NCBI RefSeq assembly: GCF_008039615.1
Contig: NZ_VDUZ01000054.1
Coordinates: 1 to 57,698, forward strand
Reading direction: 5' to 3'
Length of the DNA stretch: 57,698 nt
From: Vineibacter terrae
GTDB lineage: Bacteria; Pseudomonadota; Alphaproteobacteria; Reyranellales; Reyranellaceae
In this document: positions 39,403 through 48,772 of the stretch, piece by piece
Numbering within the stretch: the first letter of the stretch is position 1
Layout of the letters: every line of letters begins with the position of its first letter
Translations under genes and position numbers: made by a program
The notes under the pieces: model-generated
What the model was told of the DNA's origin: nothing
Seen by the model: only the letters and a program-made list of their open reading frames with translations
The model's database searches: none

Positions 39403-40290
39403 TCACGGCCGCCGGCGCCGGCGGGCGTGCTGGCGCAACAGGTCGCGCATCGCCACCACCGACGGTGCCGGGGACCGGCTCTTCAGCGTCAGCATGCCCA
39501 GCGTGCGTTCGATATGCGGCTTGGCGAGCGGAACGAAGCAGAGCGTGGTCGAGGCCGGCGGCAGGGCCAGCCGCGGCAGCACGCTCACGCCCAGCCCGCG
39601 CTCCAGCATCGACAGCAGCGTCGAGGTGTTGGAGATGAAGAGCTTCTCGTACCGCAGATGCCCGGCTTCCGGCAGCCGCGCGAACAGCTCGTTGGTCACG
39701 GTGTCGATCAGCGACGTGCCGCGCAGGTCCTTCCATGTCAGCGACCGGCGGCGCGCGAAGGGATGATCGGCGCGGCAGACGATTCCGAAGGCGTCCCGCA
39801 GCAGCGGCTCGAAGGCGAGGCGCTCGTCGCGCGAGACCTCGCTGCACAGGCCGAGATCGGCCTCGCCCGACAGCACCATCCGCTCGATGTTCGGCGAGTT
39901 GTCGTCAAGCAGCCGCAGCTGCACGCCGGGATACAGCTCGACATAGCGCGGCACCACGTCGGGCAGCCAATGCATCGCCAGGGACACGATGCTCGCCAGG
40001 GCGAGGCTGCCGGCCTCGCTGCGCGCCAGCTTGCCGATATGATCCAGGGCCCGCTCGTAGTTCTCCACCAGCTCGCGCGCCAGCGGCAGGCAGGCTTCGC
40101 CGCAGGCCGTCAAGGTCGCCCGGGTCGACGGCTCGAACAGCTTCTGCCCCAGCCGCTGCTCGAGCTCGCCGATGGCCAGCGACAGCGCCGGCGGCGAGCG
40201 TCCCGCACGCGCCGCCGCCGCGCGGAAGCTGCCCAGCTCGGCGACCAGGAGGAAGTACTTGAGATGCCGGACCGAAAGCTCGAGCGACAC
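39403..40290 (-). CDS. LysR family transcriptional regulator
   Basis: 295 residues from GTG 40290. N-terminal winged HTH (RHLKYFLLVAELGSFRAAAARAGRSPPALSLAIGELEQRLGQKLF) and a periplasmic-binding-protein-like effector domain (about 90-290). Divergent from the TctC-type gene with an AT-rich control region between, so it probably regulates the TctC-CaiB pair. It converges with the racemase-superfamily gene (10 bp apart). Confidence 0.93.
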   Translation of the reverse strand: MSLELSVRHLKYFLLVAELGSFRAAAARAGRSPPALSLAIGELEQRLGQKLFEPSTRATLTACGEACLPLARELVENYERALDHIGKLARSEAGSLALASIVSLAMHWLPDVVPRYVELYPGVQLRLLDDNSPNIERMVLSGEADLGLCSEVSRDERLAFEPLLRDAFGIVCRADHPFARRRSLTWKDLRGTSLIDTVTNELFARLPEAGHLRYEKLFISNTSTLLSMLERGLGVSVLPRLALPPASTTLCFVPLAKPHIERTLGMLTLKSRSPAPSVVAMRDLLRQHARRRRRP

Positions 40291-40297
40291 GGTCCGT

Positions 40298-40345
40298 GTT
40301 TTGTAAAACTAATCGATTGATCAAACAAATAAACTTTACTTATCA
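40298..40345 (+). promoter_or_regulatory. LysR-controlled promoter region of tctC-caiB pair
   Basis: The AT-rich gap holds GTTTTGTAAAAC (40298-40309, arms GTTTT/AAAAC) and the palindrome TTGATCAA (40317-40324). TTGATC (40317-40322) and TTATCA (40340-40345) are 17 bp apart and could be -35 and -10 for the tctC-type gene. Confidence 0.45.
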
Positions 40346-40427
40346 CGGCGCGCACAGCCTATTGCCCCCTGGCGCGGGCAAGGTGGCCGAAGGAGAAGGC
40401 CGTCGACTGAAGCGCGGAGGACACACA

Positions 40428-41429
40428 ATGGCATTGTCGCGCAGACGGACCCTGATCACGGCAGCAGCCGGTGCCGCAGCCATGGCCGGCCTGGGCGCCG
40501 CGCCGCGGGCACAATCCCGGTCCGGCGGCGAGTCTTTTCCGACCCGACCCATCCGGATCATCGTGCCCTACGGCGCCGGATCGACCACCGACATGACGAT
40601 GCGCATGATCGCGCCGCGCATGTCGCAGCTGCTGGGCCAGCCCCTGGTCATCGACAACAAATCGGGCGCCACGGGTGTCATCGGCAGCGACGCCGTCGCG
40701 AAGTCGCCACCCGACGGCTACACGCTGGTGATGGGCACGGTGGCCTCGCATGCCACGCTCGTGCCGCTGGTGCCGACCCTGCCCTACGACGTGCTGCGCG
40801 ACTTCACCCCGATCGGCCTGGCGGCGACGCCGCCGGGGCTGGTCGTGATCCATCCCTCGGTGCCGGCCCGCACGCTGGCCGAGTTCGTGGCCTATTCGAA
40901 GACGCAGCCCGACGGCGTCGACTATGCCTCCAGCGGCATCGGCGGGTCGGGCCACCTCGCAACCGAGCTGTTGCGCCTGAAGACCGGCGCCAAGATCGTG
41001 CACGTGCCCTATCGCGACGTCGGCCGAGGAATCTCGGACCTGCTGGCCGGCCGCGTGAAGATGATGATCTATTACGCGCCGGTGCTGCCGCATGTCCGCA
41101 GCGGCGCCCTGCGCGGGCTGGCCGTGCTCTCGGAAAAACGCGTCGCCTTCGCGCCCGACCTGCCGACCGCGATCGAGCAGGGGGTGCCGGGGCTGGTCGC
41201 CTCGGGTTGGCAAAGCCTGTTCGGCCCCGCGGCGCTGCCCGATGCCATCCGCGACCAGATCTACGGGGCGATGAAGGATGCCCTGCTCGACCCGGCGATC
41301 CAGCCGCTGCTGGCCGAGCAGGGCCAGCAGGCGGCGCCGATGGCGAGCGTGGAATTCCGCAGCTTCGTCAAGGCGGAGATCGACAAGTGGACGGAGGTGG
41401 TCAAGGCCGCCGACATCCGCCTCGACTGA
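40428..41429 (+). CDS. TctC/Bug family periplasmic substrate-binding protein
   Basis: 333 residues. Export signal with a twin-arginine-like SRRRTLITAAAGAAA start. Bug signatures: FPTRPIRIIVPYGAGSTTD, QPLVIDNKSGATGVIG and PPDGYTLVMG. These bind carboxylates for tripartite TctABC transporters. No tctA or tctB adjoins it, the usual orphan state of this large family. GGAGG precedes ATG 40428; 13 bp before the CoA-transferase gene. Confidence 0.93.
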   Translation: MALSRRRTLITAAAGAAAMAGLGAAPRAQSRSGGESFPTRPIRIIVPYGAGSTTDMTMRMIAPRMSQLLGQPLVIDNKSGATGVIGSDAVAKSPPDGYTLVMGTVASHATLVPLVPTLPYDVLRDFTPIGLAATPPGLVVIHPSVPARTLAEFVAYSKTQPDGVDYASSGIGGSGHLATELLRLKTGAKIVHVPYRDVGRGISDLLAGRVKMMIYYAPVLPHVRSGALRGLAVLSEKRVAFAPDLPTAIEQGVPGLVASGWQSLFGPAALPDAIRDQIYGAMKDALLDPAIQPLLAEQGQQAAPMASVEFRSFVKAEIDKWTEVVKAADIRLD

Positions 41430-41442
41430 GCCGGAGGCTGGC

Positions 41443-42645
41443 ATGAGCTACGATGCGCCCCTGCGCGGCATCAAGGTGGTCGACCTGAGCCAGGGCCTGG
41501 CCGGCCCCTATTGCGCGACGCTGCTGGCGCAGAACGGCGCCGACGTGATCAAGGTCGAGCCGATCGACGGCGACTGGAGCCGCATCCTGGGCGTCAGCCA
41601 TGGCGGCCACACCGCCTTCTCGATCGCCGGCAACCTGGGCAAGCGCAGCGTCGCCCTCGACCTGAAATCCGATGCCGGAAAATCGGTGCTGTGGCGGCTG
41701 CTGGACGGCGCCGACGTGCTGATCGAGGGCTTCCGCCCCGGCGTCATGGCACGGCTGGGCTTCGACTACGGCGCGGTGTCGGCGCGCGCGCCGCGCATCC
41801 TCTACGTGTCGGTCTCGGGCTTCGGCCAGGACGGCCCGCTCGCGGCGCGGCCGGCGATGGACCCGGTGCTGCAGGCCTACACGGGCCTGACGCTGGAGAA
41901 CCGGGACGGCGAGGGCATCCCGCGCAGGGTCCCGATCTCGATCGTCGACATGACGACCGCGCTCTATGCCTTCCAGGCGCTGTCGGCCGCTCTGTACGCG
42001 CGCCGCGACCAGGCGGCCGGCCGCCACATCGAGGTCAGCCTGCTGCAGTCGGCGGCCTGCCTGCAGACGGTGCGGCTGCTGTCGACGCGGCTCGAAGCGC
42101 AGAACGCGCTGCTCGCGATCCCGCCCAGCGGATCGTTCCAGACCGCGGACGGCTGGGTCCAGATCCAGATCGTCAAAGACGCCGACTGGGTGCGTTTCTG
42201 CGCTGCCCTGGGCGCGCCCGAGGTGAGCCAGAACGAACGTTTCCGCGACCGCGACGGCCGGGCGCAGCATCACGCGGCGCTCTATGCGGCACTGCGGCCC
42301 ATCTTCCGCGCCCAGGCGACAGCCGGCCTGCTGCAGCGCTTCACGGCGGCCGGTATCTTGCACGAGCGGCTGAACACCTACGACGAGTTCCTGGCGCACG
42401 AGCACGTCACGGCAACGGGCGCCGTGGCCTGGCTGCGCCAGGACGGCGTCCAGCCGCTGCTGCCGGTCCCCAACATCCCGGGCACCGTGCCGCTGGCCGA
42501 TGGCGGGTCGCGCGCGACATCCCCCGCCTGCGGCGCGCACACGCACGCCGTCCTGCTCGAGCATGGCTACAGCGGGGCCGAGATCGCCCAATTGGCAACG
42601 CAGCGGGTGGTAGGTGGGCCTTTACACGAGTTGCGCTCCATCTGA
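41443..42645 (+). CDS. CaiB/BaiF family (family III) CoA-transferase
   Basis: 400 residues. Family III features: LRGIKVVDLSQGLAGPYCATLLAQNGADVIKVE near the N-terminus and the catalytic Asp140 in RPAMDPVLQAYTG, which forms the aspartyl-CoA anhydride. It moves CoA between carboxylic acids. CCGGAGG precedes ATG 41443. Paired with the TctC-type binding protein and the divergent LysR, suggesting uptake and CoA activation of one acid; identity unknown. Confidence 0.92.
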   Translation: MSYDAPLRGIKVVDLSQGLAGPYCATLLAQNGADVIKVEPIDGDWSRILGVSHGGHTAFSIAGNLGKRSVALDLKSDAGKSVLWRLLDGADVLIEGFRPGVMARLGFDYGAVSARAPRILYVSVSGFGQDGPLAARPAMDPVLQAYTGLTLENRDGEGIPRRVPISIVDMTTALYAFQALSAALYARRDQAAGRHIEVSLLQSAACLQTVRLLSTRLEAQNALLAIPPSGSFQTADGWVQIQIVKDADWVRFCAALGAPEVSQNERFRDRDGRAQHHAALYAALRPIFRAQATAGLLQRFTAAGILHERLNTYDEFLAHEHVTATGAVAWLRQDGVQPLLPVPNIPGTVPLADGGSRATSPACGAHTHAVLLEHGYSGAEIAQLATQRVVGGPLHELRSI

Positions 42646-42899
42646 AGCGCAGCATGACGACGCGCAGGACACAGCTGCGGGACCATCGAATAGCGGCCAT
42701 GAAACGGGGTCCATACTCAGTCAGTATGCGTTCAGCGCTATTCTATGGCACTTCAAAGTGGAAAAATGGGCGACAAAAGCGCTTCGCGGCGCATATAGAA
42801 TGCGGCATGAGAGCGAAAGGCAGCTTGACGCTCGAACTGACTACCTGCCGCCATGAGTAGATGCTAGCGCAGGCTTACGCCATGCAGAAGGTTGGGTTG
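42646..42899. other. AT-richer intergenic DNA at the island edge
   Basis: No supported gene; short ORFs here have poor codon structure. Base composition falls visibly compared with the flanks. A small inverted repeat CATACT-CAGTC-AGTATG (42712-42728) may be a transcript end between the convergent caiB-type and higA genes. Confidence 0.5.
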
Positions 42900-43208
42900 C
42901 TATCCCCTGCCAGGCGACCATTCGGCCCCGTTATCGCGTGGCTGAACTTCAATCTCAACTCGCTTTCCCACGTTTTGACGCGCGATCACGAGGTCGTATT
43001 GAGCCTGGAGCTGCATCCAGAACTCAGCGTCGTTCCCGAAGTATCGCCCCAGCCGAAGCGCCGTGTCGGCACTGATAGCGCGCTTACCGTTCAAAATGTC
43101 GATAATCCGGCCTGGCGGCACTCGCAGCGCCCTTGACAAGGCATTCGCCGACGTTCCGCGGACCTCTAGCTCTTCGCGCAAGATCGAACCGGGATGGACA
43201 GGAAACAT
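42900..43208 (-). CDS. higA: HigA family antitoxin
   Basis: 102 residues, an Xre-type helix-turn-helix: HPGSILREELEVRG at the start, SANALSRALRVPPGRIIDILNGKR as the HTH, then AISADTALRLGRYFGNDAEFW. It neutralises HigB and represses the operon. ATG 43208 has AGAAGAG upstream; a TTG at 43220, overlapping the higB stop, is the alternative. The toxin gene precedes the antitoxin, as is normal for higBA. Confidence 0.92.
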   Translation of the reverse strand: MFPVHPGSILREELEVRGTSANALSRALRVPPGRIIDILNGKRAISADTALRLGRYFGNDAEFWMQLQAQYDLVIARQNVGKRVEIEVQPRDNGAEWSPGRG

Positions 43209-43216
43209 TTCTCTTC

Positions 43217-43498
43217 TCAATGGTAATCGACGATCTCTACATCGTAGGCGTGACCATCACGGAAGCGAAAACATAGTCTCCACGGACCGTTGATGGTCAT
43301 CGCCCACTGCCCTTTGCGATCTCCCGTCAACGCGTGCAATCCAACGCTCTTCAGCGGTGAAATCTGATCGAGCCTTTGTGCGGCATGCAGCGTCGCCAGG
43401 CGACGCCCCGCCTTCTCAACGTCGAGACCTGAAAAACGGCATTTGCCAGTTTCGAAGAGCCGTCTCGTATCCTCGCTGCCCCATGATTTGATTGCCAC
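43217..43498 (-). CDS. higB: HigB family toxin (RelE superfamily)
   Basis: 93 residues from GTG 43498, preceded by GGAG; this gives the usual HigB length (about 92). The ATG at 43522 is possible. Signatures: DTRRLFETGK, LHALTGDRKGQWAMTINGPWRLCFRF and the ending VEIVDYH. HigB cleaves mRNA on the ribosome. Operon higB-higA, divergent from the RHH-RAMA-like gene. Confidence 0.92.
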   Translation of the reverse strand: MAIKSWGSEDTRRLFETGKCRFSGLDVEKAGRRLATLHAAQRLDQISPLKSVGLHALTGDRKGQWAMTINGPWRLCFRFRDGHAYDVEIVDYH

Positions 43499-43534
43499 GC
43501 CGTACTCCGCCTCTCGTAGCATGCGGCGCGTATA

Positions 43535-43563
43535 TTGACATGAACTACTAATTCTCCTATTTC
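43535..43563 (+). promoter_or_regulatory. promoter candidate for the RHH-RAMA-like gene
   Basis: TTGACA at 43535-43540 and TATTTC at 43558-43563, 17 bp apart, in the AT-rich gap shared with higB. The -10 match is modest. Confidence 0.4.
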
Positions 43564-43578
43564 TACTATTATCACGGG

Positions 43579-44037
43579 ATGCGAGTCATGTCATCTGACT
43601 GGAAGCAGATTGAGATAGATATCGAAGTCTATAAGGCCCTTGAGGCCGCAAGGATAAGCTTTGAGGAGACGCATAACGACATCCTGCACAGGGTGCTCAA
43701 AATCACGCCGTCAGGACGCACAGAGAGCATCGCGGCACCGATTATCAGTCCGCGTGAGATTGCTTGGAGTCGAAACGGGGTAGAACTGCCCGAAGGCACC
43801 CGTTGGCGCCTGGTGACAACGGGCGCCGAGCGGTCCGGTCATGTAACGGCAGGCTACTTCGACTACCAAGGCACCAAGTTTGGATCACCTTCTGGCTTGG
43901 CCATGAGCCTGTACAGAACGAAGACTGGCAAGACGACCAATCTAAATGGCTGGCGATACATCGAGGTATCTCGGCCGGGCGAAGCGGATTGGATTTTGCT
44001 CCAGGACTTGCTCCGGATAGCCAAAGGGCAGAGATAG
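43579..44037 (+). CDS. uncharacterised protein: SeqA-N-like RHH plus RAMA/DUF4357-like domain
   Basis: 152 residues. The start (IEIDIEVYKALEAARISFEE then THNDILHRVLKI, about 11-43) strongly resembles the ribbon-helix-helix of SeqA, in which the strand precedes two helices. The C-terminal part (GVELPEGTRW, then GYFDYQGTKFGSPSGLAMSL and NGWRYIEV) follows the pattern of RAMA/DUF4357 modules (target F-SPS-A...NGW), found on DNA methylases and nucleases and proposed to sense modified DNA. I do not know this domain pairing as a named family. ATG 43588 is an alternative start. Divergent from higBA; codon use is less GC-biased than its flanks. Confidence 0.75.
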   Translation: MRVMSSDWKQIEIDIEVYKALEAARISFEETHNDILHRVLKITPSGRTESIAAPIISPREIAWSRNGVELPEGTRWRLVTTGAERSGHVTAGYFDYQGTKFGSPSGLAMSLYRTKTGKTTNLNGWRYIEVSRPGEADWILLQDLLRIAKGQR

Positions 44038-44077
44038 CGTGCTCGAGGCGCTTTGCGCCGGCCACCAACCGAACGCC

Positions 44078-44857
44078 CTACTTTCGCGCCACCATCAGCT
44101 TCTTGATCTCGGCGATGGCCTTGGCGGGATTGAGACCCTTGGGGCAGGTCTTGGTGCAGTTCATGATGGTGTGGCAGCGGTACAGCCGGAACGGATCCTC
44201 GAGCTGATCGAGGCGTTCGCCGATGGCCTCATCGCGGCTGTCGACGATCCAGCGATAGGCCTGCAGCAGCACCGCCGGGCCAAGGTAGCGCTCGCCGTTC
44301 CACCAATAGCTGGGGCAGCTGGTGGTGCAGGAGAAGCACAGGATGCATTCCCAAAGGCCGTCGAGCTTGGCGCGCTCCTCGGGCGACTGCGGACGCTCGC
44401 GCTCCGGCGGCGGAGTCTCGCTCTTCAGCCAGGGCTCGATCGACGCCAGCTGCGCATAGGCCGTCGTCAGGTCGGGCACCAGATCCTTGACCACCGGCAT
44501 GTGCGGCAGCGGATGGACCTTCACGTCGCCCTTCACGTCGTCGATGTACTTGGTGCAGGCCAGCGTGTTGGTGCCGTCGATGTTCATGGCGCACGAGCCG
44601 CACACACCCTCGCGGCAGGAGCGGCGGAAGGTGAGCGTGCTGTCGATCTCGTTCTTGATCTTGATCAGCGCGTCGAGAATCATCGGCCCGCAGTCGGCGA
44701 GGTCGATGTCATAGGTGTCGATGCGCGGGTTTTTGCCGTCGTCCGGATTCCATCGATAGATCTTGAACGACTTCACCCGCTTGGCGCCCGACGGCGCCGG
44801 ATAGGCCGCGCCGTTGCGGTCGATCTTCGAGTTGGCGGGCAGTGCGAATTCAGCCAT
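44078..44857 (-). CDS. sdhB: succinate dehydrogenase iron-sulfur subunit
   Basis: 259 residues. [2Fe-2S] ligands Cys81, Cys86, Cys89 and Cys101 ([10 protein letters not shown] ... AC); [4Fe-4S] motif [11 protein letters not shown] (about 171-181) and [3Fe-4S] motif [14 protein letters not shown] (about 228-241). It carries electrons from SdhA to ubiquinone in complex II. Last gene of sdhCDAB, 29 bp after sdhA with GGAG upstream. Confidence 0.97.
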   Translation of the reverse strand: MAEFALPANSKIDRNGAAYPAPSGAKRVKSFKIYRWNPDDGKNPRIDTYDIDLADCGPMILDALIKIKNEIDSTLTFRRSCREGVCGSCAMNIDGTNTLACTKYIDDVKGDVKVHPLPHMPVVKDLVPDLTTAYAQLASIEPWLKSETPPPERERPQSPEERAKLDGLWECILCFSCTTSCPSYWWNGERYLGPAVLLQAYRWIVDSRDEAIGERLDQLEDPFRLYRCHTIMNCTKTCPKGLNPAKAIAEIKKLMVARK

Positions 44858-44886
44858 TGCGTCTCACTCCGGGCTTGGCCCGCCGC

Positions 44887-46734
44887 TCAGTAGACCCGCG
44901 CCTTGGGCGGGAAGGACTGCACGTCGTTGCTCATCGGTTGCAGCTTGACCGGACGATAGTCGATCTTGGTGCCGCCCTTCTCGTCGACCCAGATCACCGT
45001 ATGCTTCAGCCAGTTCTTGTCATCGCGCTCCGGGAAATCCTCGCGCGCATGCGCGCCGCGGCTCTCGGTGCGGTTGGCCGCCGAGCGCACCGTGGCCTGC
45101 GCCTGCAGCACGAGGTTCTCGAACTCCAGGGTCTCGACCAGGTCCGAGTTCCAGATCAGCGAGCGGTCCTTGACACGGATGTCCGTCTTGCCGCCGAACA
45201 CCTTGTCGAGCCGCTTGCAGCCTTCATCCAGCGACTGCTGGGTGCGGAACACGGCGCAGTCGCTCTGCATGGCGCGCTGCATCTCCAGGCGCAGCTGGGC
45301 CGTGCCGGTGCCGCCATTGGCATGGCGCGCCTTGTCGAGCCGCGCGATGGCGTCCTCGCCCGCGTTGGGCAGCGACTTGTGCGCGGCGCCCGCCTGCACC
45401 ACCTCGGCGGCCCGGATCGCCGCCGAGCGGCCGAACACCACCAGGTCGAGCAGCGAGTTGGAGCCCAGCCGGTTGGCGCCGTGCACCGACACGCAGGCCG
45501 CCTCGCCGATCGCCATCAGGCCCGGCACTACCTGGTTGGGATCGCCGTGCTTCACCGTCACCACCTCGCAGCGGAAGTTGGTGGGGATGCCGCCCATGTT
45601 GTAGTGGCAGGTCGGCACGATCGGGATCGGCTGCTTGGTGACGTCGACGCCGGCGAAGATGCGCGCCGTCTCGGCGATGCCAGGCAGGCGCTCGTGGATC
45701 ACCTTAGGCTCGAGATGCTCGATATGCAGCTCGATGTAATCTTTGTTGGGGCCGCAGCCGCGGCCTTCGCGGATCTCGATGGTCATCGACCGGCTGACGA
45801 CGTCGCGCGAGGCGAGATCCTTGGCCGACGGCGCGTAGCGCTCCATGAAGCGCTCGCCGCTGCTGTTGGTGACGTAGCCGCCCTCGCCGCGCACGCCCTC
45901 GGTGATCAGGCAGCCGGCGCCGTAAATGCCGGTGGGATGGAACTGGATGAACTCCATGTCCTGCACCGGCAGGCCGGCGCGCAGGGCCATGGCACCGCCG
46001 TCGCCGGTGCAAGTATGCGCCGACGTGGCCGAGAAATAGGCCCGGCCGTAACCGCCGGTGGCCAGCACCACCATGTGGGCGCGGAAGCGGTGGATCGTGC
46101 CGTCGTCGAGGTTCCACGCCATCACGCCGCGGCAGACGCCCTCGTCCATGATCAGGTCGAGCGCGAAATACTCGATGAAGAACTCGGCGTGGTGCTTCAG
46201 CGACTGCTGATAGAGCGTGTGCAAGATGGCATGGCCGGTGCGGTCGGCAGCGGCGCAGGTGCGCTGCGCGATGCCCTTGCCGAACTCGGTGGTCATGCCG
46301 CCGAACGGCCGCTGGTAGATCTTGCCCGCCGGCGTGCGGCTGAACGGCACGCCGTAGTGCTCCAGCTCGATGATGGCCGGGATCGCCTCGCGGCACATGT
46401 ACTCGATGGCGTCCTGGTCGCCCAGCCAGTCCGATCCCTTGACGGTGTCGTACATGTGCCAGCGCCAGTCGTCGGCGCCCATGTTGCCGAGCGCTGCCGA
46501 GATGCCGCCCTGCGCCGCCACGGTGTGGCTGCGCGTGGGGAACACCTTGCTGATGCAGGCCGTCTTCAGCCCCTTGGCGGCGATGCCGAAGGTGGCGCGC
46601 AGGCCGGCGCCGCCGGCCCCGACCACGACCACGTCATAGACATGATCCACAACCTTGTAGGCGCGGCCGCCGATGGACACGGTGCCGGGCGCGCTGCCAT
46701 TGGCGGGCGAGCCGCCCTTCTCGTCGAGCGGCAT
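44887..46734 (-). CDS. sdhA: succinate dehydrogenase flavoprotein subunit
   Basis: 615 residues. FAD-binding [12 protein letters not shown] (36-47); His70 in [10 protein letters not shown] is the covalent FAD site; active-site HPTGIYG and the Arg-containing GARGEGGYV-like region are present. It oxidises succinate to fumarate. ATG 46734 lies two bases after the sdhD stop. The N-terminal 25 residues ([14 protein letters not shown]) are an unusual low-complexity extension before the flavin domain. Confidence 0.97.
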   Translation of the reverse strand: MPLDEKGGSPANGSAPGTVSIGGRAYKVVDHVYDVVVVGAGGAGLRATFGIAAKGLKTACISKVFPTRSHTVAAQGGISAALGNMGADDWRWHMYDTVKGSDWLGDQDAIEYMCREAIPAIIELEHYGVPFSRTPAGKIYQRPFGGMTTEFGKGIAQRTCAAADRTGHAILHTLYQQSLKHHAEFFIEYFALDLIMDEGVCRGVMAWNLDDGTIHRFRAHMVVLATGGYGRAYFSATSAHTCTGDGGAMALRAGLPVQDMEFIQFHPTGIYGAGCLITEGVRGEGGYVTNSSGERFMERYAPSAKDLASRDVVSRSMTIEIREGRGCGPNKDYIELHIEHLEPKVIHERLPGIAETARIFAGVDVTKQPIPIVPTCHYNMGGIPTNFRCEVVTVKHGDPNQVVPGLMAIGEAACVSVHGANRLGSNSLLDLVVFGRSAAIRAAEVVQAGAAHKSLPNAGEDAIARLDKARHANGGTGTAQLRLEMQRAMQSDCAVFRTQQSLDEGCKRLDKVFGGKTDIRVKDRSLIWNSDLVETLEFENLVLQAQATVRSAANRTESRGAHAREDFPERDDKNWLKHTVIWVDEKGGTKIDYRPVKLQPMSNDVQSFPPKARVY

Positions 46735-46736
46735 CA

Positions 46737-47120
46737 CTAGCCTCCGAACGCGATTCTGAAGATCGCCACGATGGCGGCGAGAGAGCCGATCACGGCGATG
46801 AACTTCATCGCCATGTCCAGCCCGATGCGCCAGCCCTTGGCATGAACGTAATCCTCGACCACGACCTGCACGCCCAGCGCCGCGTGCCACAGCCCGACGG
46901 CGATGGCCAGGATCAGCATCACCATGGTGACGGGCGAGGCGATCCAGGCCCGCACCGCGGCCTGGCCTTCCGGCGCGAAGCGCAGCAGCGACACGGCGAA
47001 CCAGATCACCAGCGGCACCAGCGCCACGGCGGTGACGCGCTGCAGCCACCAGTGATGCGTGCCGTCCCTGGCCGAGCCCAGGCCCCGCACGCGCGCGACA
47101 GGCGAACGAAGATCGGCCAT
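46737..47120 (-). CDS. sdhD: succinate dehydrogenase membrane anchor subunit
   Basis: 127 residues, three membrane segments (about 31-48, 62-80, 100-124). His79 in GLWHAALG is the likely haem b ligand, followed by the VEDYVH quinone-site motif. Overlong upstream frame ignored; ATG 47120 follows sdhC by 5 bp. Confidence 0.94.
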   Translation of the reverse strand: MADLRSPVARVRGLGSARDGTHHWWLQRVTAVALVPLVIWFAVSLLRFAPEGQAAVRAWIASPVTMVMLILAIAVGLWHAALGVQVVVEDYVHAKGWRIGLDMAMKFIAVIGSLAAIVAIFRIAFGG

Positions 47121-47125
47121 GGCCC

Positions 47126-47524
47126 CTACCTCACAAGGCTGGCGATCAGCCAGCTGCCGATTGTGCAGACAGCGGTGGCGACGAGCACCGCCCGGCCGCT
47201 GGCGTAGGCGTCCTTCAGCTCGAGCCCGTAGCCGGCATCCCAGAACAGGTGCCGGATGCCGTTGAACAGGTGATAGAACAGGCAGGCCGTCCAGCCGAAC
47301 AGGAAGATGCGGCCCAGCACCGAGGTGTTGAACCACGCCACGGCGGCGTAGGTGTCGGCGTCCGACGCTGCGGCGCAGACCCAGACCACCAGCCACACCA
47401 GCCCGACCGCCAAGGCAATGCCGGCTGCGCGATGCGTGATCGACAGCATGGACGTGAGCTGCGGGCGATAGACCTGCAGGTGGGGGGAAAGAGGCCGCGA
47501 AACCGGCCGTTCGGCTGTGCTCAT
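47126..47524 (-). CDS. sdhC: succinate dehydrogenase cytochrome b556 subunit
   Basis: 132 residues, three membrane segments. [11 protein letters not shown] and SITHRAAGI near the N-terminus and [13 protein letters not shown] (His85 the probable haem ligand) are the SdhC signatures. First gene of sdhCDAB. Confidence 0.96.
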   Translation of the reverse strand: MSTAERPVSRPLSPHLQVYRPQLTSMLSITHRAAGIALAVGLVWLVVWVCAAASDADTYAAVAWFNTSVLGRIFLFGWTACLFYHLFNGIRHLFWDAGYGLELKDAYASGRAVLVATAVCTIGSWLIASLVR

Positions 47525-47555
47525 GCCTGTCCCGGAAAACGATGACGCCGGATCC

Positions 47556-47576
47556 GCGCGGACGAATCGTCCGCGC
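47556..47576. promoter_or_regulatory. palindrome upstream of sdhC
   Basis: Perfect 10-bp arms GCGCGGACGA / TCGTCCGCGC around one base, 32 bp before the sdhC ATG. It could be an operator or an mRNA leader hairpin for sdhCDAB, or the end of the mesaconyl-CoA hydratase transcript arriving from upstream. Confidence 0.45.
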
Positions 47577-47704
47577 TGACCCGGCCACGTCGAGCACTTT
47601 AGTCCTCACCGCCGGCAAGTCAACGTGTAGCGCGGGACCCAGCGTTGCGCATCGAAACCGATCGGCCCGCGCGGCCTGCAAGGCAGCCCGCCCCGTACCG
47701 CAAA

Positions 47705-48754
47705 TCAGCGCGGCATCAGCACCCAATAGTCGAGATCCAGCACGACCGACGGATCGGCCTTGCCGTCCGCCGCCTTGTCCGGGAAAGCCGCCGGCGTGGT
47801 GTTCTTCACCGCGACGGTGCGCAGACGCAAGGCGCCGATGTCGTCACGGCGCGCGATCTCGGCCTTCTCCTTCACCTCAGACCAGGCATAGATCGTGTCG
47901 CCGGCCAGGGTCGGGTTGGTATGGCTGCCGGCGTTGATCGCCGCGATCCGGAAGGCATTTGCCAGGCCGTTGAACGACAGCGCGCGCGCCAGCGAGATGA
48001 TATGGCCACCATAGATCAGGCGGCGGCCAAAGCGGGTGCCGGCCGCCAGGCGCTGGTCGAAATGCACCTTGGCAGTGTTCTGGTACAGACGGGTGGCCAG
48101 CATGTGCTCGGCCTCCTCGATGGTCATGCCATCGACGTGGTCGATCCGCTCGCCGGCGGCATAGTCGCCCCAGCGATGCGAGGCGCCGGCCAGCGCCGTG
48201 TCGTACGCCGCCAGCGACAGGCCCGCCGGCACCGAGAGATCGGCCGCCGATACGGAAGGCGCCAGCTTGGGCGTCACCGCGACCGGAATCTCGGCCTTGG
48301 AGTCGCGCTTGCGCACCATCACCCAGCGCACATAGTCGAGCACGACGTCGCCGTGCTGGTTGTGTCCGGTCGAGCGCACATGCACCACGCCGCTTTCGCG
48401 GTTCGAGTTCTCGCGCAGGCCGATGACGGTCGAGCGGGTCGACAGCGTGTCGCCGGGATAGACCGGCGTGCCGAAGCGGCACTCGGCGTAGCCGAGATTG
48501 GCCACGGCGTTGAGCGAGATGTCGGGCACGGTCTTGCCGAACACGATATGGAAGACGAGCAGGTCATCGACCGGCGCGCGCGGCAGGCCCAGCGCCTGCG
48601 CGAAGGCATCCGACGACTGCACCGCGAAACGCGTGCCATAGAGCGCCGTGTACAGCGCCACGTCGCCTGATGTGACGGTGCGCGGCGTGGCATGCACCAG
48701 CTCCTGGCCGATGCGGAAGTCCTCGAAGAAATTGCCGGTATTGGTCTTGGTCAC
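47705..48754 (-). CDS. mch: mesaconyl-CoA hydratase (double hot-dog MaoC family)
   Basis: 349 residues from GTG 48754, preceded by GGAG. It starts KTNTGNFFEDFRIGQELVHA and has TVTSGDVALYTALYG, LLVFHIVFGKTVPDISLNA and a second hot-dog half with LYQNTAKVHFDQ and GRRLIYGGHIISLARALSF. This is the layout of the mesaconyl-C1-CoA hydratase of the ethylmalonyl-CoA pathway (about 343 residues in Rhodobacter), which hydrates mesaconyl-CoA to beta-methylmalyl-CoA. It lies beside a CitE-type lyase gene, as in organisms with that pathway, and upstream of sdhC on the same strand. Confidence 0.9.
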   Translation of the reverse strand: MTKTNTGNFFEDFRIGQELVHATPRTVTSGDVALYTALYGTRFAVQSSDAFAQALGLPRAPVDDLLVFHIVFGKTVPDISLNAVANLGYAECRFGTPVYPGDTLSTRSTVIGLRENSNRESGVVHVRSTGHNQHGDVVLDYVRWVMVRKRDSKAEIPVAVTPKLAPSVSAADLSVPAGLSLAAYDTALAGASHRWGDYAAGERIDHVDGMTIEEAEHMLATRLYQNTAKVHFDQRLAAGTRFGRRLIYGGHIISLARALSFNGLANAFRIAAINAGSHTNPTLAGDTIYAWSEVKEKAEIARRDDIGALRLRTVAVKNTTPAAFPDKAADGKADPSVVLDLDYWVLMPR

Positions 48755-48772
48755 TATCGGACTCCGTAGTCT

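Noticed and set aside
42614-42856. 80-codon ORF after caiB
   Set aside because: Overlaps the caiB 3' end in another frame, has no Shine-Dalgarno and no recognisable features.
44842-46740. 632-codon ORF antisense to sdhA
   Set aside because: Same reason; sdhA has all its motifs on the minus strand.
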